DNA from: Hippea sp.
Lineage (GTDB): Bacteria; Campylobacterota_A; Desulfurellia; Desulfurellales; Hippeaceae
Length of the DNA stretch: 7,697 nt
Direction of reading: 5' to 3'
Assembly: GCA_015486705.1 (NCBI GenBank)
Contig: WFRG01000049.1
Location: forward strand, 1-7,697
Shown: positions 5,536 to 7,697 of the stretch, piece by piece
Position numbering within the stretch: position 1 is the first letter of the stretch
Layout: each line of letters opens with the position of its first letter
Translations under genes and position numbers: made by a program
The notes under the pieces: generated by a model
Seen by the model: the letters and a program-made list of their open reading frames with translations, nothing else
Databases searched by the model: none
What the model was told of the DNA's origin: nothing

Positions 5536-6204
5536 GAATTTTTCTAAAATATTTCTCGGAGGTTTTATCTTCATAAGAGATGCATTATCCGAATCACCAT
5601 AAGCACTAGCATAAAGGGCATACATAAAATCGTTTATCTCATATCTGTGCTTCCCTCCCCTATAATCCCACAGTGGATCATTTACATAGATGTATTTACC
5701 GTCAATACCAGTTATTACATTAAAGTGAAAGTTAAAACTCGGAACGCGGGCTAAAAGAAAACGGGAGGTAATTATAGCACCTAGAGGTTTTTTATTTAAA
5801 ATCTCTTCTCGAATATCTTCGATGGTAGGGATTTTGACGATAACCTTTCCTCCTTTTCTTATGAATTCTATAAAAAATCTGAGGGATCTTTTAAGTTTAG
5901 GTTCCTTATTATGTTGACGCAGCTTTTCCAAGTGTTTTAGCAGGTATTTTTGAGATTTATTCCTAAATCTTCGGGTGAATAAAAAGGGACTCATTGTTAC
6001 TATCTCCACTTTAAAACCATTATCAAGTAAATATCTACCCAGTTGAGGAGCATAGCTACCAGTGTGTTTGTAAACTTTTATCTCCTTTTTGAGCTCGGCG
6101 ATACTCTTATTAATGTGATAATACTTTAATATCATAGATAAGCTTGCTATTCCACAGTCAACAGAGTTTTTCTTTTGCCTAATAAGTGGAACGTTTAGTC
6201 TCAT
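5509..6204 (-). CDS. C39-like papain-fold cysteine peptidase
   Basis: A 231-residue papain-like protein of the peptidase C39-like type. Catalytic residues are in place: Gln10 (PLIRQ, oxyanion hole), Cys17 in DCGIASLSMILKYY, His160 in NFHFNVITGID, and Asp176 (or Asn175) in YIYVNDP. In bacteriocin exporters this domain clips leader peptides at Gly-Gly and is fused to an ABC transporter; here it stands alone, without signal peptide or membrane helix, so it is probably cytoplasmic with an unknown target. Residues about 76-117 form a Lys/Arg-rich helical insertion (RRFRNKSQKYLLKHLEKL and onward) not needed for the fold. The ATG at 6204 lies inside the end of the DUF1653 frame, with no well-placed Shine-Dalgarno (AGGAGA at 6229-6224 is too far), so translational coupling is likely. 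The ABC exporter at 448-2143 is distant and not obviously its partner. Confidence 0.87.
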   Translation of the reverse strand: MRLNVPLIRQKKNSVDCGIASLSMILKYYHINKSIAELKKEIKVYKHTGSYAPQLGRYLLDNGFKVEIVTMSPFLFTRRFRNKSQKYLLKHLEKLRQHNKEPKLKRSLRFFIEFIRKGGKVIVKIPTIEDIREEILNKKPLGAIITSRFLLARVPSFNFHFNVITGIDGKYIYVNDPLWDYRGGKHRYEINDFMYALYASAYGDSDNASLMKIKPPRNILEKFSSSIFSGA

Positions 6205-6433
6205 TATTTTTTATCTTTTTAAATCTCCTAACCTTCTTTCCATTTACCTCAACTTCTCCCAAAAAACATCTTTAAGGGTCTTATCCAGAGAGCGTTTTTA
6301 CCAAATTTTTTGAATCGTAAAGAGCCTGGTAGACGACAAATTCCTCTAATGTTTCACTGTGCCTGGCAACACCGATAACCTTGTACAGCTTTCCCTTGAA
6401 GTGCCGATAAATTCCAGGAGTAATTTTTGACAT
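6179..6433 (-). pseudogene. DUF1653 family gene with two compensating frameshifts
   Basis: From the ATG at 6433 the frame reads [20 protein letters not shown] and then [20 protein letters not shown], a clear DUF1653 start. It then leaves the family pattern and stops at 6281 after 50 codons. A second frame gives [15 protein letters not shown], and a third LGEVEVNGKKVRRFKKI, the family's middle and end. Adding one base to the A6 run (6306-6311, complement T6) and removing one from the T6 run (6261-6266) restores a single 84-residue frame ending TAG at 6179-6181. That is about the family's usual size. The shifts are opposite in sign and both are in homopolymers, so either the gene is broken or the assembled sequence has errors. 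DUF1653 is a small uncharacterised cytoplasmic domain. The restored frame overlaps the peptidase start by 26 nt, so the two formed an operon. Confidence 0.85.
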
Positions 6434-6623
6434 CTTAGATTAAGTTTAGCAGATAATTTTAAGGCTATAGGGAAATTTTTACCATGTGTTTTTTAATTTG
6501 TTTCTATTTTGTGGAATAACTGATTTATCAGTAAACTCAAATGAGATAAATATAATGGATACAGATTGGAATTATGTTTGAATTTCTGATCTCAATGAGT
6601 ATAACTTTGTTTTTAAGCGCAGT
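6434..6623. other. Intergenic region upstream of DUF1653-peptidase, with a palindrome
   Basis: No gene is supported here. A 14-bp palindromic element, ACTGAT-TT-ATCAGT (6519-6532), could be an operator; it lacks a T-run and its loop is only 2 nt, so it is not a terminator. A weak minus-strand promoter for the DUF1653 gene may be TGGTAA (6484-6479), a 17-bp spacer and TAAAAT (6461-6456). I see no terminator for the upstream minus-strand gene ending at 6624. Confidence 0.4.
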
Positions 6624-7538
6624 TTATCTTAACTTTTCTGTGCTTAGAATATCATCTATCTTGCAACCTGTATAACGATTTTTCGTTGTTCCCACCTCGA
6701 TCTTTTTATATTCCTCTTTGTTAGGTTGCCAAGTCCACTTTTCGACTTTGCAACGGTGAGGTCCAAAATGGCTCTCATTTTCTGTCCAAATGCCATCTGA
6801 GACCCAAATTACTTTTCCTGGGGTTGCACCTACAGAAAATTTAAAATCACTTAATTCATCTAGTTCAGGCCCGGGAATAACCTTGAACTGTCCCTTATTG
6901 AAAGTTAGGAAGTTAAGATAAGCAATGTAACCAGAGCCATAGCCGGTATCGATTGGAAGGAAAATAAAAACGTTTTTCCCATCTCCCCAAAAATCAGCAA
7001 TTGCCTCCACGTGGCCGATCTCGTTCCCATCTCGCCAGTATAGATTGTTAGCGGTCTTTTTTTCTCCAAATCGAAATACTTCCTGAAAACAACCCTCTTT
7101 TTCACCTAGTACTTGGATAATTATTGGTTTGGATTTGGCTCCATTCATCTCTTTTCTTGGCTCTTGTATAAATATTTTTATCTTTTCTAATTTTCCATCA
7201 CCATTGAGGTCAGTTTTAAAGATTAACGGTTTGACTTCTTTTATAAAAGAGTGGTCATAAGCAAAGAAATCTTGATTTGTAGCTAAGCGATAACCTAAAG
7301 GTTGACTAATTTGAGGACAAGCCTTCTTTTTAATTATGTTAGCTGTTTGTTGGTTGTTGTTGGAGCTCGGTGTGGACATGTTCGTTCTTTTCTTTTCGAT
7401 GTGAGATTGTGAGAAGTTAAGTGGATGTAGGTTTATTGGTTGCATCCTTAGGAAAACATAAAAGAGGATAAGTAAAAATAGTGATGATAGTAATGAAAAA
7501 ACTGCTCCAAATAGAAAAAATTTAAAGGACTGGTTCAT
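6624..7538 (-). CDS. Membrane-anchored surface protein with calcium-loop (FG-GAP/VCBS-like) motif
   Basis: A 304-residue protein with an N-terminal hydrophobic helix (about 6-30, FKFFLFGAVFSLLSSLFLLI and on) after only five residues. A low-complexity Ser/Asn/Gln/Lys linker (41-72) follows, then an extracytoplasmic domain. FKTDLNGDGKLEKIKIF (107-123) has the DxNxDG calcium-loop pattern of FG-GAP/VCBS repeats, and IADFWGDGKNVFIF (180-193) looks like a degenerate second copy. Later strands such as GKVIWVSDGIW and VEKWTWQPNKEEYKKIEV fit a beta-rich domain. Cysteines at 74, 150, 263 and 292 could form disulfides outside the cell. The frame can be extended to a TTG at 7589, but the added 17 residues are polar and would push the anchor inward; I chose the ATG at 7538, with GGAAA about 9 nt upstream. 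Specific function is unknown; adhesion or envelope roles are possible. Confidence 0.82.
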   Translation of the reverse strand: MNQSFKFFLFGAVFSLLSSLFLLILFYVFLRMQPINLHPLNFSQSHIEKKRTNMSTPSSNNNQQTANIIKKKACPQISQPLGYRLATNQDFFAYDHSFIKEVKPLIFKTDLNGDGKLEKIKIFIQEPRKEMNGAKSKPIIIQVLGEKEGCFQEVFRFGEKKTANNLYWRDGNEIGHVEAIADFWGDGKNVFIFLPIDTGYGSGYIAYLNFLTFNKGQFKVIPGPELDELSDFKFSVGATPGKVIWVSDGIWTENESHFGPHRCKVEKWTWQPNKEEYKKIEVGTTKNRYTGCKIDDILSTEKLR

Positions 7539-7618
7539 ATAAATTTTTCCAAATAATTGAGGCGATAAATTCAGCTTTAAGTGACACAACTAAAAAACCC
7601 AAACTCATGATAAAAAAT

Positions 7619-7627
7619 ATTATAGCA
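7619..7627 (-). promoter_or_regulatory. Extended -10 promoter of the surface-protein gene
   Basis: On the minus strand TGC-TATAAT (7627-7619) is a perfect extended -10. No good -35 lies 16-18 bp upstream, which extended -10 promoters do not strictly need. Start would fall near 7612, giving a leader of about 74 nt to the ATG at 7538. Confidence 0.55.
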
Positions 7628-7679
7628 TTCTTGTAAATTTATAATGGTCCTGAAACCAGAATAAACTATTTCAAAACCC

Positions 7680-7693
7680 TATCCCATGGGATA
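7680..7693. repeat. Perfect 14-bp palindrome
   Basis: TATCCCATGGGATA is identical on both strands, with no spacer. It lies some 55 bp upstream of the extended -10 for the surface-protein gene, at the window edge, so its wider context is cut off. It could be a regulator site or the end of a larger repeat. Confidence 0.55.
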
Positions 7694-7697
7694 AGAG

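Noticed and set aside
6595..6675. Plus-strand short frame from ATG at 6595 (about 26 codons)
   Set aside because: It runs antisense into the end of the surface-protein gene and has no ribosome binding site or coding character.
6905..7105. Minus-strand 66-codon frame inside the surface-protein gene
   Set aside because: Same strand but a different frame, wholly nested, with no start signal of its own.

Overview
The window is a compact, AT-rich stretch of bacterial chromosome with seven intact protein genes, one frameshifted small gene and a repeat-bearing intergenic region at the left end. It uses the standard code: UGA ends at least two genes and no intact gene contains an in-frame UGA. Shine-Dalgarno sequences are mostly absent, several genes seem to have nearly leaderless promoters, neighbouring genes overlap, and the intergenic repeat resembles the short dispersed elements seen in many candidate-phyla genomes. 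Together with a TrmB-type regulator and a solo C39-like peptidase, this suggests a Patescibacteria/CPR bacterium, perhaps of the Microgenomates group. That placement is an inference from style, not a marker-gene result.

Layout. 1-447 is non-coding, with two facing copies of a dispersed repeat (about 11-77 and 123-197) and, at 361-389, a consensus-like promoter. 448-2143 (+) is a two-gene ABC-2 exporter: an ATPase overlapping a six-helix permease. The permease converges on a minus-strand series. This consists of an unrecognised membrane-anchored protein (2132-2857) with its own near-leaderless promoter, an HD-domain phosphohydrolase (2929-3516) and a TrmB-family regulator (3641-4414). The regulator diverges from a 2-hydroxyacid-dehydrogenase-like protein (4591-5535, +). 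The 176 bp between their starts carry promoters in both directions and repeated ATGTTCAT-type sites. The dehydrogenase-like gene overlaps, tail to tail, a C39-like cysteine peptidase (5509-6204, -). Upstream of the peptidase lies a frameshifted DUF1653 gene (6179-6433, -). Last is a membrane-anchored surface protein with a calcium-loop-like motif (6624-7538, -) behind an extended -10 promoter.

How the genes relate. The ABC pair is a self-contained exporter with no visible clue to its substrate. The TrmB regulator and the dehydrogenase-like protein look like a regulator-target pair. The dehydrogenase-like protein has no histidine in its C-terminal half, so the usual Arg-Glu-His catalytic triad is broken, and this is the most biologically unusual protein here. 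DUF1653 and the C39-like peptidase overlap and were probably co-transcribed. The two membrane-anchored proteins probably act at the cell surface, with unknown roles. I see no CRISPR array, tRNA, rRNA, transposase, phage gene or toxin-antitoxin pair.
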